DNA from: Acidobacteriota bacterium
GTDB taxonomy: Bacteria; Acidobacteriota; Vicinamibacteria; Vicinamibacterales; UBA2999
DNA length: 31,542 nt
NCBI GenBank assembly: GCA_947465645.1
Contig: CANIBQ010000057.1
Location: forward strand, 1-31,542
Direction of reading: 5' to 3'
Shown: positions 23,575-30,818 of the stretch, one piece after another
How positions within the stretch are numbered: position 1 is the stretch's first letter
How the letters are laid out: every line of letters starts with the position of its first letter
Position numbers and translations under genes: made by a program
The notes under the pieces: model-generated
Seen by the model: the letters and a program-made list of their open reading frames with translations, nothing else
What the model was told of the DNA's origin: nothing
The model's database searches: none

Positions 23575-25173
23575 ATGCGTTCGGTTGCTGTCGCGGTGTC
23601 CGTGGTTGTGTTTGGCGCCATCGTGGCGCAGCCGCAAGCTCAATCCGGGGGCGAGGTCAGGCAGGTCGCGTACCTCAAAGCGTCCAACGCCGAAGCGGGC
23701 GACCAGTTCGGAAGCGGCGGAACGCTGCTCGGCGATTCGGTCGCGATCAGCGGTGACGGCAACACGATCGCCATCGGCGCTCCCAAGGAAAGCAGCGGCG
23801 CCCGAGGCGTCAACGGCAACCAGAACGACAATTCGATCTACGCGTCGGGAGCCGTCTACGTGTTTACACGAGGCGGCGCCGCCGGCTGGACACAGCAGGC
23901 GTACCTCAAACCATCCAATCCCGCCGAGGCGGCGGAGTTCGGCCACATCGTCGCCCTGAGCGCCGATGGCAGCACCATGGCGGTATCGGCCTACTTCGAG
24001 CCGAGCGCCGCCAAGGGCGTCAACGGCAATCAGGCCGACAAGTCCATTCCGCAGGCCGGCGCGGTCTACGTCTTCACCCGCAACGGCAATCGATGGGCGC
24101 AGCAGGCGTACATCAAAGCATCCAACACGGGCGAAGCCGGCGTCGGCGACAACTTCGGCGACGGCGATCAGTTCGGCTTCGCGCTCGCGATCAGCGACGA
24201 CGGCAACACCGTCGCGGTCGGCGCCAACGCCGAAGACAGCAACGCCACCGGCATCAACGGCAACCAGGCTGACAACTCGATGATTTCGGCCGGCGCCGTC
24301 TACGTCTTCGCGCGGACGGGAACGGCGTGGACGCAGCAGGCATACGTCAAGCCGACCAACACCTTCGGCAACACGCAGTTCGGCTATTCGATTGCCCTCA
24401 CCGCGAATGGCAACACCATGGCGGTGAGCAGCTTCGACGAAGGCGGCATCTCGCGGCTGGTCAATGGGCCCATGACGCGCGGCCGGAACGGCTCCGGCGC
24501 CGTGTACGTGTTCGGGCGAAATGCGGGCAAGTGGACGCAGGACGCGTATCTGAAGGCTGAGAACGCAGAAGGCAACGATTCAATGGGCGTGCAGGTGGCC
24601 ATCAGCGACGACGGCAACACGATTGCCGCGGGCGCCCTCGACGAGGATTGCACGGCGACGGGCGTCAACCCGAGCGGCTGCGGCGACGACGCCCTGAGTG
24701 ACATATCGACGGGCGCCGCGTACGTCTTCGTGCGCACAGACGGCGAATGGAAGCAGCAGAGTTTCTTCAAGGCGTCGAACACGGGCAAGAACGACTGGTT
24801 CGGCTCGCGCCTGACGCTGAGCGGCGACGGCAACACCCTCGCGGTGACCTCGCAGCTCGAAGACAGCAACGCCAAGGGGATCAACGGCAACCAGAACGAC
24901 GACTCCGCCACAGAGGCCGGTTCGCTGTACGTCTTCACGCGATCCGGTGACGCCTGGCGGCAGATTGCCTACGTGAAGGGCTCGAACAACGAGGCGTTCG
25001 ACGAGTTCGGCAGCTCCGTCGCGCTCAGCCGCGACGGCCGGACGCTCGTCGCCGGCGCGCGCGGTGAAGACAGCGCCGCCAAGGGCGTCAGCGGCAATCA
25101 GGACGACAACTCTGCCGACGAGGCGGGCGCGGTGTACGTGTTCGCGATTACGCCGCCCGGCGCGACCAACTAA
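23575..25173 (+). CDS. Exported FG-GAP repeat protein, seven-bladed propeller
   Basis: The ATG at 23575, with GGAGG just upstream, gives a signal peptide (VAVAVSVVVFGAIVAQPQAQ). The remaining 510 residues are seven repeats of about 72 residues. Each has a W.QQAY.K.SN strand, an FG..VA(I/L)S.DGNT(V/I)AVGA core and an AGAVYVF.R end, with NGNQ.DNS loops in most copies. This is the FG-GAP_2 type. Seven copies would close one beta-propeller like an integrin alpha-subunit head. The Asp/Asn-rich loops could bind calcium. Blades 4 and 5 have lost the NGNQ loop. An open frame extends upstream to 23215 but overlaps DUF6152 and the repeat, so it is not used. The gene is convergent with the TPR gene, overlapping by four bases. 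Confidence 0.85.
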   Translation: MRSVAVAVSVVVFGAIVAQPQAQSGGEVRQVAYLKASNAEAGDQFGSGGTLLGDSVAISGDGNTIAIGAPKESSGARGVNGNQNDNSIYASGAVYVFTRGGAAGWTQQAYLKPSNPAEAAEFGHIVALSADGSTMAVSAYFEPSAAKGVNGNQADKSIPQAGAVYVFTRNGNRWAQQAYIKASNTGEAGVGDNFGDGDQFGFALAISDDGNTVAVGANAEDSNATGINGNQADNSMISAGAVYVFARTGTAWTQQAYVKPTNTFGNTQFGYSIALTANGNTMAVSSFDEGGISRLVNGPMTRGRNGSGAVYVFGRNAGKWTQDAYLKAENAEGNDSMGVQVAISDDGNTIAAGALDEDCTATGVNPSGCGDDALSDISTGAAYVFVRTDGEWKQQSFFKASNTGKNDWFGSRLTLSGDGNTLAVTSQLEDSNAKGINGNQNDDSATEAGSLYVFTRSGDAWRQIAYVKGSNNEAFDEFGSSVALSRDGRTLVAGARGEDSAAKGVSGNQDDNSADEAGAVYVFAITPPGATN

Positions 25174-25982
25174 TCCGAAAACTCTTTCGCCAGCGCCACC
25201 CAGTCGCCGTTCGGCGCCAGTTGCTGGTAGGCGCGCCAATGCGGCCGCGCGTCCTGCGACTGGCCGTTCTTCTCCATCGTCACCGCCAGGTAGAAATGCG
25301 CGTCCGCGTAAGCCGGATTCAGCTTCAGCGCATCGCGGTAACAGACCTGCGCCGACGGATAGCGGCCGAGGTCGTGGAAGATGTTGCCGAGATTGAAGTG
25401 CGCCTCGAACACGTCGGGCTCGAGCGCGATGGCGCGCTCGTAGAGCGCCTGCGCCTCCGCGATCTCATCGCGCGAGTAGTGGATGTTCGCCAGGTTGATC
25501 AGCGCCGGCACCAGGTAGGGATCCACTTCGAGCGCACGGCGATAGGCGGTCAAGGCTTCGTCGAAGTGCGCCGGGTCGCCGTTGTCGAGAATCGCCGCCG
25601 CGATGAAGAGATCTTCCGCATCGGACGCCTCGGGCTGCGCGACCGGATCCATGAGCGCGGCCATCGGCGGCGGCTCGCGGCGCTTGAGCTGCAGCACCTT
25701 CGCAGGCTGGGCCTCCAGGCGGAAATCAAAGGTCAGTTGACCTGAGCGCGATGAGACCAGACTGCGCAGCAGCGAACGAAACGGCACGCCGTCGGTGAGC
25801 GCCTCTTCCGCCTGGCGAATGACCGTGAGATCCGGGAACGAATAGTACGTCTCGCCATCCGCGCCTTCGGTCGGGCGAATCAACCCCCACTTCTGCATGT
25901 AGCGCAGGTGGTCTTCGCGGACGTGCTTGTAGCGGTCGAGCAATTGCCGTCGCGAAGTCGAGGCTGGACCGGTAGACACCAC
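25170..25982 (-). CDS. MerR-type HTH / TPR fusion regulator
   Basis: A 270-residue cytoplasmic protein. Residues about 10-75 look like a MerR-family winged helix (LLDRYKHVREDHLRYMQKWGLIRPTEG, then YYSFPDLTVIRQAEEALTDGVPF). A proline-rich linker follows, then about three and a half TPR units (137-262: AHFDEALTAYRRALEVDP, AEAQALYERAIALEPD, PSAQVCYRDALKLNPA). It starts with GTG at 25982 (a second GTG follows at 25979) and has no ribosome binding site. It is divergent from glucokinase with 22 bp between start codons, so it is likely to control that promoter. This is inferred from position. The TPR half may bind a partner protein rather than a small ligand. Confidence 0.78.
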   Translation of the reverse strand: MVSTGPASTSRRQLLDRYKHVREDHLRYMQKWGLIRPTEGADGETYYSFPDLTVIRQAEEALTDGVPFRSLLRSLVSSRSGQLTFDFRLEAQPAKVLQLKRREPPPMAALMDPVAQPEASDAEDLFIAAAILDNGDPAHFDEALTAYRRALEVDPYLVPALINLANIHYSRDEIAEAQALYERAIALEPDVFEAHFNLGNIFHDLGRYPSAQVCYRDALKLNPAYADAHFYLAVTMEKNGQSQDARPHWRAYQQLAPNGDWVALAKEFSD

Positions 25983-25990
25983 TTGCAGTC

Positions 25991-25996
25991 ACTATA
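25991..25996 (-). promoter_or_regulatory. Candidate -10 element of the MerR/TPR gene
   Basis: TATAGT on the minus strand overlaps the TATAAT of the opposing glucokinase promoter. It lies eight bases before the GTG at 25982, which would leave a 5' leader of only one or two bases. Confidence 0.35.
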
Positions 25997-25998
25997 AT
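25993..25998 (+). promoter_or_regulatory. -10 element of the glucokinase gene, leaderless type
   Basis: A perfect TATAAT followed by six bases (ccagtc) and the ATG at 26005. No ribosome binding site is present, so the mRNA should start at or next to the start codon. No clear -35 element is seen at the usual distance. Confidence 0.55.
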
Positions 25999-26004
25999 CC
26001 AGTC

Positions 26005-26997
26005 ATGTTGCTCGCCGGCGATGTTGGAGGCACCAAGACCCTCCTTGGTCTGTTCGAGTCTGCTGAACCACGGCCTCGGCTCGTCGTCCTCCACCGGTAC
26101 ACCACCAACGCGTTCAACAGCTTCACCGAGATCCTCGACGCGTTCGTGCGCGACGTGCACAAGCCGTTCACCGTGGACGCCGCCGCCGTGGGCGTGGCCG
26201 GTCCGGTCGTCGGTGAGGCGGCCAGCCTGACGCATATCGCCTGGGATATCAGCACCGCTGAGATTCGCGCGCGCTTCGGAACGGCGAGTACGCGCCTCCT
26301 GAACGATCTGGAGGCCATGGGACACAGCGTCAGCGTGCTCACGCCTGACGAACTCGATACTCTGCAGCGCGGCGAGCCGCGTCCGGACGGCAACGCCGTT
26401 GTCATCGCCGCCGGTACCGGGCTCGGCGAAGCCTGCCTGCAGCGCGTGAATGGGAAGTGGCGGCCTCTGTCGTCGGAAGGGGGCCACGCCGACTTTGCGG
26501 CACGGACCGATCGCGAAATCGAGCTGCTGACCATGGTGCGTCGCGAGCACGGGCGCGCCGCCGTGGAGGACGTCGTGAGCGGCCAGGGCCTGCTCAACCT
26601 GCACCGGTTGACTCATGACGGGCGGGAATGCGATTCGATTCGCGGGCTGGACGCAACCGCCGCACCGGCAGGCATCACCCAGGCCGGGCTGGGCGGACGC
26701 TGCCCCGGGTGCGTCGAGGCCTTGTCGATGTTCGTGAGCGCCTACGGCGCCGAAGCGGGAAACCTGGCGCTGCGCGGGGTGGCCACCGCGGGCGTATTCA
26801 TCGGCGGCGGCATTGCGCCGAAGATCCTGCCGGCCCTGCGGGACGGCCGCTTCATCGACGCCTTCCGCGCGAAAGGCCCGATGACGGATCTGGTCGCACG
26901 GATGCCCGTGATGGTCATTCTGAACGCCGAAGCGGGCCTTCTTGGCGCGGCGGTATACGCGCAGGCGCTCGCCGAATCAGGGCCGCATTCGCGCTGA
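26005..26997 (+). CDS. glk: Glucokinase (Glk family)
   Basis: A 330-residue cytoplasmic kinase that phosphorylates glucose to glucose-6-phosphate with ATP, feeding glycolysis. The N-terminal phosphate loop LAGDVGGTKTLLGLFE, LLNDLEAMG, the AAGTGLGEACL motif, SSEGGHADFAART (the EGGH glucokinase signature) and the adenosine-binding GVFIGGGIAPKI are all present. Length is normal for the family. The last 40 or so residues (GPMTDLVARMPVMVILNAEAG onwards) are encoded again in a diverged copy at 27742-27870, so the 3' end may have been replaced by recombination. The MerR/TPR gene is divergent, and a DUF4386 gene begins 15 bases downstream. Confidence 0.92.
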   Translation: MLLAGDVGGTKTLLGLFESAEPRPRLVVLHRYTTNAFNSFTEILDAFVRDVHKPFTVDAAAVGVAGPVVGEAASLTHIAWDISTAEIRARFGTASTRLLNDLEAMGHSVSVLTPDELDTLQRGEPRPDGNAVVIAAGTGLGEACLQRVNGKWRPLSSEGGHADFAARTDREIELLTMVRREHGRAAVEDVVSGQGLLNLHRLTHDGRECDSIRGLDATAAPAGITQAGLGGRCPGCVEALSMFVSAYGAEAGNLALRGVATAGVFIGGGIAPKILPALRDGRFIDAFRAKGPMTDLVARMPVMVILNAEAGLLGAAVYAQALAESGPHSR

Positions 26998-27012
26998 CCA
27001 GGTGTGTAATAG

Positions 27013-27738
27013 GTGACAAGCCGCACCGTTGAAGCGTCGCCACAAACGTACGCCCGCATCGGCGGCCTACTCTATCTGTTCATCATCGTGGCCGCCGGCT
27101 TCGGCGAGATCTTCGTCCGTAACAGGCTCATCGTGTGGGGCGACGCCGCTGCCACGGCCAACAACATCCTTGGCTCCGAGACGCTCTTCCGCGTCGGCCT
27201 TGCGGGCGAGATGCTCACGTGCGTGTTCGATGTCGCGCTGGCGATGATCCTCTACGTGCTGCTCAGGCCGGTGAGCAGGAATCTCGCCTTGCTCGCGGCC
27301 TTCTTCAGGCTGACGTTCGTCGGAATCTATAGTGTCACCAAGCTCTTCGAGGTCGGAGCCCTTGTTGCGCTCGGAAGCGCCGACGCTCTGAAGACCCTGG
27401 GGCCTTCGCAACTGCACGACCTGGCGTACTTGTCGCTCAGAGTGCACGGCCTTGGGTACGGTGCCAGCCTGCTATTCTTCGGTTGTTGCTGCATCCTGTT
27501 CGGGCATCTGATTCACAGATCAGGGTACCTGCCCAGAGTCATGGGGATCCTGCTCGCGATCGCGGGCTACGGCTACGTCGCCTTCAGCCTTGCGCAAATG
27601 CTCTCACCCGCGTTCGCTGCGAGGGTATTGTTCCCTTCGGTTTTCCCGCTGGCCTTCGTCGCTGAATCGACACTCTGTCTATGGCTGCTGGTGAAGGGGG
27701 TGAACATCCAGAAGTGGAACGAGAGGACACAGGTGTGA
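27013..27738 (+). CDS. DUF4386 family membrane protein
   Basis: A 241-residue protein with about six hydrophobic helices (starting GGLLYLFIIVAAGFGEIFVR, which matches the DUF4386 opening, and ending in ESTLCLWLLVKGV). The family has no known function. Translation probably starts at GTG 27013: the preceding in-frame codon is TAG and no better start is close. It lies between the end of glk and a second copy of the glk 3' end, so it looks inserted. No attC-like site borders it, so it is not recognisable as an integron cassette. Confidence 0.8.
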   Translation: MTSRTVEASPQTYARIGGLLYLFIIVAAGFGEIFVRNRLIVWGDAAATANNILGSETLFRVGLAGEMLTCVFDVALAMILYVLLRPVSRNLALLAAFFRLTFVGIYSVTKLFEVGALVALGSADALKTLGPSQLHDLAYLSLRVHGLGYGASLLFFGCCCILFGHLIHRSGYLPRVMGILLAIAGYGYVAFSLAQMLSPAFAARVLFPSVFPLAFVAESTLCLWLLVKGVNIQKWNERTQV

Positions 27739-27741
27739 TCG

Positions 27742-27870
27742 GGAAAGGGCCCCTTGACGGAGCTCGTCTCGCGGATGCCGGTGAGGGTTACTCTGAACGC
27801 CGAGGCGGGACTTCTTGGCGCGGCGGTGTACGCGCAGGCACTCGCCGAGTCTGGGCTGCATTCGCGCTGA
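27742..27870 (+). pseudogene. Remnant of a glucokinase 3' end
   Basis: This stretch matches the last 130 or so bases of glk with roughly 85% identity and translates as LTELVSRMPVRVTLNAEAGL and on to a stop at the equivalent place. The match continues into the CCAGG after the stop. It has no start and a one-base insertion near 27752 (CCCC). About two thirds of the differences fall at third codon positions, so it diverged while still part of a working gene. It is the right-hand copy of the pair enclosing DUF4386. The following 180 bases up to intI hold no gene I can support. Confidence 0.8.
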
Positions 27871-28050
27871 CCAGGATGTAACCGCACCCTGTTTCTCCAA
27901 GTCATTGCCGCAGCTTTGCATCCTGTTCGCGGCGCGCGGTTTCTGCAACGCGACCTGGGTCACTGGTGCGCAGATTTCGTAAGCCATGGCGACAACGCAG
28001 GTTATCTTCACGCCTGCGCGCTGGTACGACTCTTTCAACCGTTGCCGGGC

Positions 28051-29034
28051 ATGGATTCCCCGGTTTCGACGGCGCCCACGCCCAAGCTGATCGATCGTGT
28101 CCGGCAAGCTATTCGACTTCGACATTACAGTCGGCGGACAGAGGATAGTTACGCCAGTTGGGTTCGCCGGTTCATTCTCTTCCACCGGAAGCGGCACCCG
28201 GCGGACATGGGCGGAGCCGAGGTCACGGCATTTCTGACGTCGCTCGCGACCCGCGAACGCGTGAGCGCCTCCACCCAGAATCAGGCGCTCAGCGCCCTGC
28301 TGTTTCTCTATCGTGACGTGCTCGGCACGGATCTGGGTGTGATCCCCCCGGTGGTCCGGGCACGGACTCCGGAACGGCTTCCCGTTGTTCTGAGTCGCGA
28401 CGAGGTCGGCGCGGTTCTTGGGCAGTTGGGCGGGGTGATGTGGATCGTTGCGGCCCTGCTGTACGGCTCCGGGCTGCGCCTCAGCGAATGTCTTGACATG
28501 CGAGTGAAGGACGTCGACTTCGACCGGAATCAAGTCGTGGTGCGGCGGGGCAAGGGCCAGAAGGATCGCGTGACCATGCTGCCGGCAAAGGTGAGGCCGG
28601 CGCTGGAGAAACATCTCGCGGTCGTACGGCGACAGCATGCGGCTGATCTGACGTCAGGCGTTGGCCGCGTCGTCTTGCCGTTCGCGCTCGATCGGAAGTA
28701 TCCGAATGCGGGACTGGACTGGGCCTGGCAGTTCGTGTTTCCGGCGACGCGGGTCTGTCGCGACGCCCGTTGGGGCCCGCCGTCGAGATTTCATCTCCAC
28801 GAGTCGGCGGTTCAACGAGCGGTGGCGGACGCCGTGCGGCGCGCGGGGATCGCGAAGCGGGCCAGCTGCCATACGTTTCGTCACTCGTTCGCGACCCACC
28901 TGCTCGAAGATGGGTACGACATCCGGACGGTGCAGGAGCTGTTGGGACACCGCGATGTCTCCACCACCATGGTGTACACGCATGTGCTGAACCGGGGCGG
29001 ACTGGGCGTGCGCAGCCCCGCAGATCGCCTGTGA
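28051..29034 (+). CDS. intI: Integron integrase IntI (tyrosine recombinase)
   Basis: A 327-residue site-specific recombinase that inserts and excises gene cassettes at attI and attC. The catalytic set is complete: Arg143 (GSGLRLSE), Lys171 (GKGQKDR), His274 and Arg277 ([11 protein letters not shown]), His300 (LLGHRD) and the nucleophile Tyr309 (TMVYTHVL). The segment at about 215-252 ([17 protein letters not shown] then [13 protein letters not shown]) is the extra patch that separates IntI from XerC/XerD and is needed for folded attC recognition. The C-terminus [18 protein letters not shown] is also typical. ATG 28051 gives the normal family length; an upstream in-frame ATG at 27916 adds 45 residues that look non-coding. 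Unlike class 1-3 integrons, it reads toward the cassettes. Confidence 0.93.
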   Translation: MDSPVSTAPTPKLIDRVRQAIRLRHYSRRTEDSYASWVRRFILFHRKRHPADMGGAEVTAFLTSLATRERVSASTQNQALSALLFLYRDVLGTDLGVIPPVVRARTPERLPVVLSRDEVGAVLGQLGGVMWIVAALLYGSGLRLSECLDMRVKDVDFDRNQVVVRRGKGQKDRVTMLPAKVRPALEKHLAVVRRQHAADLTSGVGRVVLPFALDRKYPNAGLDWAWQFVFPATRVCRDARWGPPSRFHLHESAVQRAVADAVRRAGIAKRASCHTFRHSFATHLLEDGYDIRTVQELLGHRDVSTTMVYTHVLNRGGLGVRSPADRL

Positions 29035-29053
29035 GTGTCGTAACCTGCGGGTC

Positions 29054-29086
29054 TCGCACGTATCCACGCTGCGGCCGTACGTGCGA
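29054..29086. repeat. Hairpin just downstream of intI
   Basis: TCGCACGTA at 29054-29062 pairs perfectly with TACGTGCGA at 29078-29086 around a 15-base loop, 19 bases after the integrase stop. It could end the integrase transcript or form part of attI. There is no T-run. Confidence 0.4.
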
Positions 29087-29363
29087 AGGCGACGGCAACC
29101 TCAACGCCGTGCTGGTGATCGGAGTGCGGCTCCCGGCGCCGGTGCGTCCTGGTTCGCCGCAGCCCACGCACAGATCCTGTGGCGGAGGGCACGACACCCC
29201 GCGGTTACCTGCAAGCGGCGCACATGGCGACGGGCCAACTGCGTGGGCTTCCCGTCTGTTAAGATTCACGGCCATCTGGGGATGCCGACCGTCTGCGCGC
29301 GTGGTCCATCACATGGTTACGCGCGGGCGAGAGGTCGCGTCTGGACCGGTTTGGAGTCGAATA

Positions 29364-29386
29364 GTAGTTCGGCGAACAAGAACTAC
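29364..29386. repeat. Small inverted repeat upstream of the first cassette gene
   Basis: GTAGTTC at 29364-29370 and GAACTAC at 29380-29386 flank a nine-base centre. It lies about 70 bases before the -10 of the antitoxin gene at 29466 and could be an operator for that gene pair. Confidence 0.25.
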
Positions 29387-29453
29387 AGACCGATCAGTGA
29401 CCAAGCATCAACGGAGCAAGCCATCGCAGCCGCGCGGTTCTTGTCTATGGGTG

Positions 29454-29459
29454 TAGGAT
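29454..29459 (+). promoter_or_regulatory. -10 element of a leaderless promoter, cassette 1
   Basis: TAGGAT, six bases (ccagcc), then the ATG at 29466. No ribosome binding site is present. It gives the first cassette its own promoter. Confidence 0.45.
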
Positions 29460-29465
29460 CCAGCC

Positions 29466-29687
29466 ATGAGAGTTGCGACCGGTAGAATCGTCGAGGGCAA
29501 GGTTGTCGTCGAGGGCGAACCATGGGCAGAGGGCTCGGTCGTCACGGTCATGGCTCGGGACGACGAGCAGACCTTTGAGGTGTCGGCCGACGAGGAACAG
29601 GCACTTCTTGAAGCCATCGCCCAGGCCGATCGCGGGCAAGTGGTGTCTTGGGAGGTCTTGCGCGAGCGGTTGCGCCACTCCGCGTGA
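29466..29687 (+). CDS. Probable antitoxin of a RelE/ParE-type pair, cassette 1
   Basis: A 73-residue acidic protein: MRVATGRIVEGKVVVEGEPW, a short beta-rich start, then GSVVTVMARDDE and a helical C-terminus with SADEEQALLEAIAQADRGQVVSWEVLRERL. The layout matches small antitoxins found directly upstream of RelE/ParE toxins, in which the C-terminal helix wraps the toxin. Its stop overlaps the GTG start of the toxin gene by four bases (GTGA), so the pair is translationally coupled. It has no ribosome binding site and a TAGGAT six bases before its ATG. It is the first gene after the integrase. Confidence 0.72.
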   Translation: MRVATGRIVEGKVVVEGEPWAEGSVVTVMARDDEQTFEVSADEEQALLEAIAQADRGQVVSWEVLRERLRHSA

Positions 29688-29989
29688 CCCGCGCTCTGCA
29701 GCTCGACATCACGGGCCAGGCCGAGCAGCACATCCTCGCAGCGACAGCGTGGTGGTCGCAGCATCGTCCCGCCGCACCGGGTGCCGTTCTTGAGGATTTA
29801 GATCACACGCTCGAGCTGCTGCGGGTGCAGCCGGAACTGGGCACCAAGACACATAAGGCTAGGCTGGCTGGAGTGCGGCGCGTCACGCTGCCTCGCATTC
29901 GCTACGTCCTCTACTACCGGGTAGTCGGCGACGTCCTTCAAGTATTGGCTCTCTGGCACGCGAGCCGTGGCGCAGGACCGACGTTCTAA
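29684..29989 (+). CDS. RelE/ParE family toxin, cassette 1
   Basis: A 101-residue protein of the RelE/ParE fold: an N-terminal strand and long helices (QAEQHILAATAWWSQHRPAAPGAVLEDLDHTLELL), then LGTKTHKARLAGVRRVTLPRIRYVLYYRVVGDVLQVLALWHASRG, the beta-sheet core typical of ParE-like toxins. Members poison gyrase (ParE) or cleave mRNA on the ribosome (RelE); which applies here is not clear. Translation starts at GTG 29684 inside the antitoxin stop. The stop codon lies 11 bases before the first attC site. Toxin-antitoxin pairs are common cargo of large chromosomal integrons, where they may stabilise the array. Confidence 0.8.
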   Translation: MTRALQLDITGQAEQHILAATAWWSQHRPAAPGAVLEDLDHTLELLRVQPELGTKTHKARLAGVRRVTLPRIRYVLYYRVVGDVLQVLALWHASRGAGPTF

Positions 29990-30000
29990 ACGAGACGGCC

Positions 30001-30072
30001 GCCGAACAGGCCGCTGCAGCCGTCGAGCGGGCCGCCAAGTGACCGCTCGCGGCTGAGCGGCGAGCGTTAGCC
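30001..30072 (+). other. attC site 1 (cassette recombination site)
   Basis: The left core GCCGAAC (30001-30007) and right core GTTAGCC (30066-30072) flank a long imperfect palindrome: CCGCT/AGCGG, an unpaired G30016, CAGCCG/CGGCTG, an unpaired T30023, CGAGCGG/CCGCTCG and a 12-base loop. It is 72 bp long. Folded single-strand DNA with extrahelical bases is the substrate of IntI. Crossover would be between G30066 and T30067. Confidence 0.82.
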
Positions 30073-30108
30073 AGATCTGAGGGAGCGGAAAGGTCCGTTC
30101 GACGATGC

Positions 30109-30114
30109 TAGACT
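30109..30114 (+). promoter_or_regulatory. -10 element of a leaderless promoter, cassette 2
   Basis: TAGACT, six bases (ctggat), then the ATG at 30121. It lies about 43 bases inside the cassette from the crossover point, so the cassette carries its own promoter. Confidence 0.45.
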
Positions 30115-30120
30115 CTGGAT

Positions 30121-30369
30121 ATGTCGACCGACGAACTGCTTGCCGAGGCGCTTCGCCTCTCTCGTGGCCAGCGAGCGCGAGTTGCGGCCGAACTCCTCTC
30201 AAGTCTGGAAGAGGCCGACGACGCCGTGGCGACCGCCTGGGCGGAAGAGCTACTTCGGCGCTCGCGGGACGTCGCGGAGGGCCGTGTGCAGGCAGTGCCG
30301 TGGGAAGCCGCACGTACGGAGATTCTGACGGAACTCAGCCAGCGCCGTGCGAGCCGAGCTTCATCCTGA
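30121..30369 (+). CDS. Addiction-module antitoxin, cassette 2
   Basis: An 82-residue helical protein beginning MSTDELLAEALRLSRGQRARVAAELLSSLE, with WAEELLRRSRDVAEGRV and VPWEAARTEI further on. This is the pattern of the unstable-antitoxin (addiction module component) family that partners ParE/RelE toxins. It overlaps the toxin start at 30347 by 23 bases. There is no ribosome binding site; the start is of the leaderless type. The antitoxin would be degraded faster than the toxin and repress its own operon, as is known for the family. Confidence 0.85.
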   Translation: MSTDELLAEALRLSRGQRARVAAELLSSLEEADDAVATAWAEELLRRSRDVAEGRVQAVPWEAARTEILTELSQRRASRASS

Positions 30370-30670
30370 GGCGCGTGCCGAGCTTCGATCAGCGGCGCTG
30401 TGGTACGAAGAGCGTCGGGCGGAATTCGGCGACCGGCTGATTGCGCGGTTCGACGAAGCGCTGGAGCGCGTCGTAAGCTCACCTCGGCTCTATCCTTTGT
30501 GGCCCGGCACTGAGCACGCACCAATTCCGATCCGACGGGCGGCGATCGAGCAGTTTCCGTACTTCATCGCATTCGAGGTGCATTCCGAGCGCATGTTGGT
30601 GTTGGCGGTGGCGCATGGGAAGCGTCAACCGCTCTACTGGCTCGCCAGAGCGACGGGCACGCCCGGCTAA
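30347..30670 (+). CDS. RelE/ParE family toxin, cassette 2
   Basis: A 107-residue toxin: MRAELHPEARAELRSAALWYEERRAEFGDRLIARFDEALERV, then SSPRLYPLWPG, IRRAAIEQFPYFIAFEVHSERMLVLAVAHGKRQPLYW. This is a standard ParE/RelE profile with the R....FPY.I.F core and A.AHG.R.P.YW end. It begins at GTG 30347 within the antitoxin gene, so the two are coupled. Its TAA stop forms part of the left core of the attC site (GGCTAAC), a compact arrangement often seen in cassettes. It is a second, distinct toxin pair, not a copy of the one in cassette 1. Confidence 0.87.
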   Translation: MRAELHPEARAELRSAALWYEERRAEFGDRLIARFDEALERVVSSPRLYPLWPGTEHAPIPIRRAAIEQFPYFIAFEVHSERMLVLAVAHGKRQPLYWLARATGTPG

Positions 30671-30736
30671 CACGGCATGCAGCCGGCGACGCTGATGTGA
30701 TCATATGCGTCGCGGCTGATGCCGATGGCGTTGGGC
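30665..30736 (+). other. attC site 2 (cassette recombination site)
   Basis: The left core GGCTAAC (30665-30671) and right core GTTGGGC (30730-30736, a perfect GTTRRRY) flank GGCAT/ATGCC, an unpaired G30679, CAGCCG/CGGCTG, an unpaired G30686, CGACGC/GCGTCG and a 14-base loop. At 72 bp it has the same length and layout as attC site 1. The toxin stop codon lies in the left core. Confidence 0.88.
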
Positions 30737-30775
30737 CGACAACCGAGATGAGGCGCGCCGAGCGCGGCATTTCTG

Positions 30776-30799
30776 CCAAGTCGGAGTATTCTGACTTGG
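30776..30799. promoter_or_regulatory. Palindromic operator candidate upstream of the DUF2442/DUF4160 pair
   Basis: CCAAGTC at 30776-30782 and GACTTGG at 30793-30799 flank ten bases that contain a possible -10, TATTCT (30787-30792). A palindrome over the promoter, 20 bases before the start codon, fits an autorepressed operon. Confidence 0.4.
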
Positions 30800-30818
30800 T
30801 GTTTCCGAGGTGCTGCTG

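Larger units (their letters stand above)
29035..29465. other. Gene-free stretch between intI and the first cassette gene; expected site of attI
   Basis: No coding sequence can be supported here. It contains a 9-bp hairpin (29054-29086), a 7-bp hairpin (29364-29386) and one core-like GTTAAGA at 29258-29264, six of seven bases of GTTRRRY. An attI should lie in this stretch if the integrase works on this array, but it cannot be defined from sequence alone. Confidence 0.5.

Noticed and set aside
27013..27738. DUF4386 gene as an integron cassette
   Set aside because: Neither side has a core pair or an attC-like hairpin; it is bounded by glk 3' end copies instead.
27916..28050. Longer N-terminus of the integrase
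   Set aside because: The 45 extra residues do not resemble an integrase start, and ATG 28051 gives the normal family length.
29985..30072. A longer attC1 beginning at CTAAACG (29986)
   Set aside because: Its left core would need a bulged base; starting at GCCGAAC 30001 gives an intact stem and the same 72-bp length as attC site 2.
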